Origin: an uncultured Lachnospiraceae bacterium
Lineage (GTDB): Bacteria > Bacillota > Clostridia > Lachnospirales > Lachnospiraceae
Reading direction: 5' to 3'
Assembly (NCBI GenBank): GCA_946633495.1
Contig: CAMPAX010000135.1
Span: forward strand, 1 to 6,375
DNA: 6,375 nucleotides
Of the stretch, positions 5,933 to 6,375 are shown piece by piece. The number at the start of each line of letters is the position of its first letter. Position 1 is the stretch's first letter. The notes under the pieces were generated by a model. That model did no database searches. It saw only the letters and a program-made list of their open reading frames with translations, and was not told the origin of the DNA. Made by a program: the position numbers and the translations under genes.

Positions 5933-6375
5933 TATCAGTGAGATCAAACAATTATATCGCCTGGATCCGGAGCAGTGTAATATTCACCGGATCAGCGGCT
6001 GCTTTGTAAATGGCGAGAAGGAGAAGGTGGTTCAGTTCACCGAAACCTTTCGGCTTCTTCCGGAGGAAGAGCGTTTCAAGTATCTGGAGATTTTCCGGAA
6101 ATGTCTGTCCGGAACCAAGGATAAGAATCTGATCCTGCTCCGCCCTCATTTCGAATTGGGCGAGGCACCGGAGGAGGAACCTGTCGATGCAACGAAGCTT
6201 CTACGGGAGCTTATCGATACGGATCTGGAAGATGAGACGGTGCTGCAGACCTTTTATGATAAGGTGATCGAAAGCTACCGTTATGAAGATAATTATCTGA
6301 TCCTTCTGGCCCGCCAGAACTATGATGTGCCGGGGAGGACCACGGATGGAATGGAACTGGAGGATGGTTCAGAGG
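5919..6375 (+). CDS. DUF4317 family protein, N-terminal part (runs off the window)
   Basis: The frame opens at ATG 5919 and stays open for 152 codons to the window edge. The protein has a start like DISEIKQLYRLDPEQCNIHR (residues 5-24), then ISGCFVNGEKEKV (25-37), FRLLPEEERFKYLEIFRKCL (44-63), SGTKDKNLI (64-72) and YRYEDNYLILLARQNYDVPG (120-139). This order matches my recollection of DUF4317, an uncharacterised family found mainly in Clostridia: a 'DI.EIK' start, 'I.GCYVN', 'P.EE..KYL..F.K.LSG' and 'NYLILLA...YDVP'. The sequence is soluble in character, with no signal peptide or membrane helix in the visible part, so it is probably cytoplasmic. AGGAG (5904-5908) lies ten bases upstream, inside the preceding gene, and the start overlaps that gene by 14 bases in another frame, consistent with translational coupling. 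The function is unknown. The C-terminal portion is missing because the window ends. Confidence 0.85.
   Translation, partial: MRPSDISEIKQLYRLDPEQCNIHRISGCFVNGEKEKVVQFTETFRLLPEEERFKYLEIFRKCLSGTKDKNLILLRPHFELGEAPEEEPVDATKLLRELIDTDLEDETVLQTFYDKVIESYRYEDNYLILLARQNYDVPGRTTDGMELEDGSE

Noticed and set aside
1..6375. CRISPR arrays, tRNA/rRNA genes, insertion sequences, defence or toxin-antitoxin genes
   Set aside because: No regularly spaced repeats, no cloverleaf or rRNA segments, no transposase motifs or flanking inverted repeats, and no nuclease, helicase or toxin-like small gene pairs were seen.

Overview
The window looks like ordinary chromosomal DNA from an anaerobic Firmicute, most likely a Clostridia/Lachnospiraceae-type organism. 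The reasons are the AGGAG-type ribosome binding sites, the intrinsic hairpin-plus-T-run terminators, the sigma-A-like promoters, and a protein of the Clostridia-associated DUF4317 family at the right edge. The taxonomic call is an inference from gene content. There is no rRNA or other marker to confirm it.

Layout, left to right. (1) Bases 1-74 hold the last codons of a plus-strand gene whose C-terminus matches leucyl-tRNA synthetase (leuS). (2) A strong hairpin at 136-181 separates it from a convergent, minus-strand MATE-family multidrug/cation antiporter (222-1586) and can serve both genes. (3) A divergent intergenic region of about 300 bases (1587-1890) holds a near-consensus promoter for the MATE gene, an extended -10 promoter for the rightward gene, and a 9-bp inverted repeat lying over the MATE -35 box. 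(4) A plus-strand AI-2E (PerM/TqsA/YdiK-like) membrane protein (1891-3375) carries a roughly 125-residue, highly charged, probably coiled-coil C-terminal extension. (5) A long-loop terminator at 3405-3470 has a consensus-like promoter running into its left arm. (6) A plus-strand OFA-family (oxalate/formate antiporter-like) MFS carboxylate transporter (3524-4939) is followed by a clean terminator (5030-5062). (7) An overlapping gene pair follows: a membrane-anchored or secreted protein of unknown function (5153-5932) and the start of a DUF4317-family protein (5919 to the window end).

The three transporters sit in separate transcription units, each with its own promoter and terminator signals, so nothing suggests they share a pathway. 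The only operon-like arrangement is the last pair, where a 14-nt overlap suggests co-expression. No mobile elements, CRISPR arrays, tRNAs, rRNAs, defence genes, toxin-antitoxin pairs or clear signs of horizontal transfer were seen. I found no convincing new system. The parts most worth a second look are the uncharacterised anchored-protein/DUF4317 pair, the charged tail of the AI-2E protein, and the regulatory structures in the two intergenic regions on either side of it.
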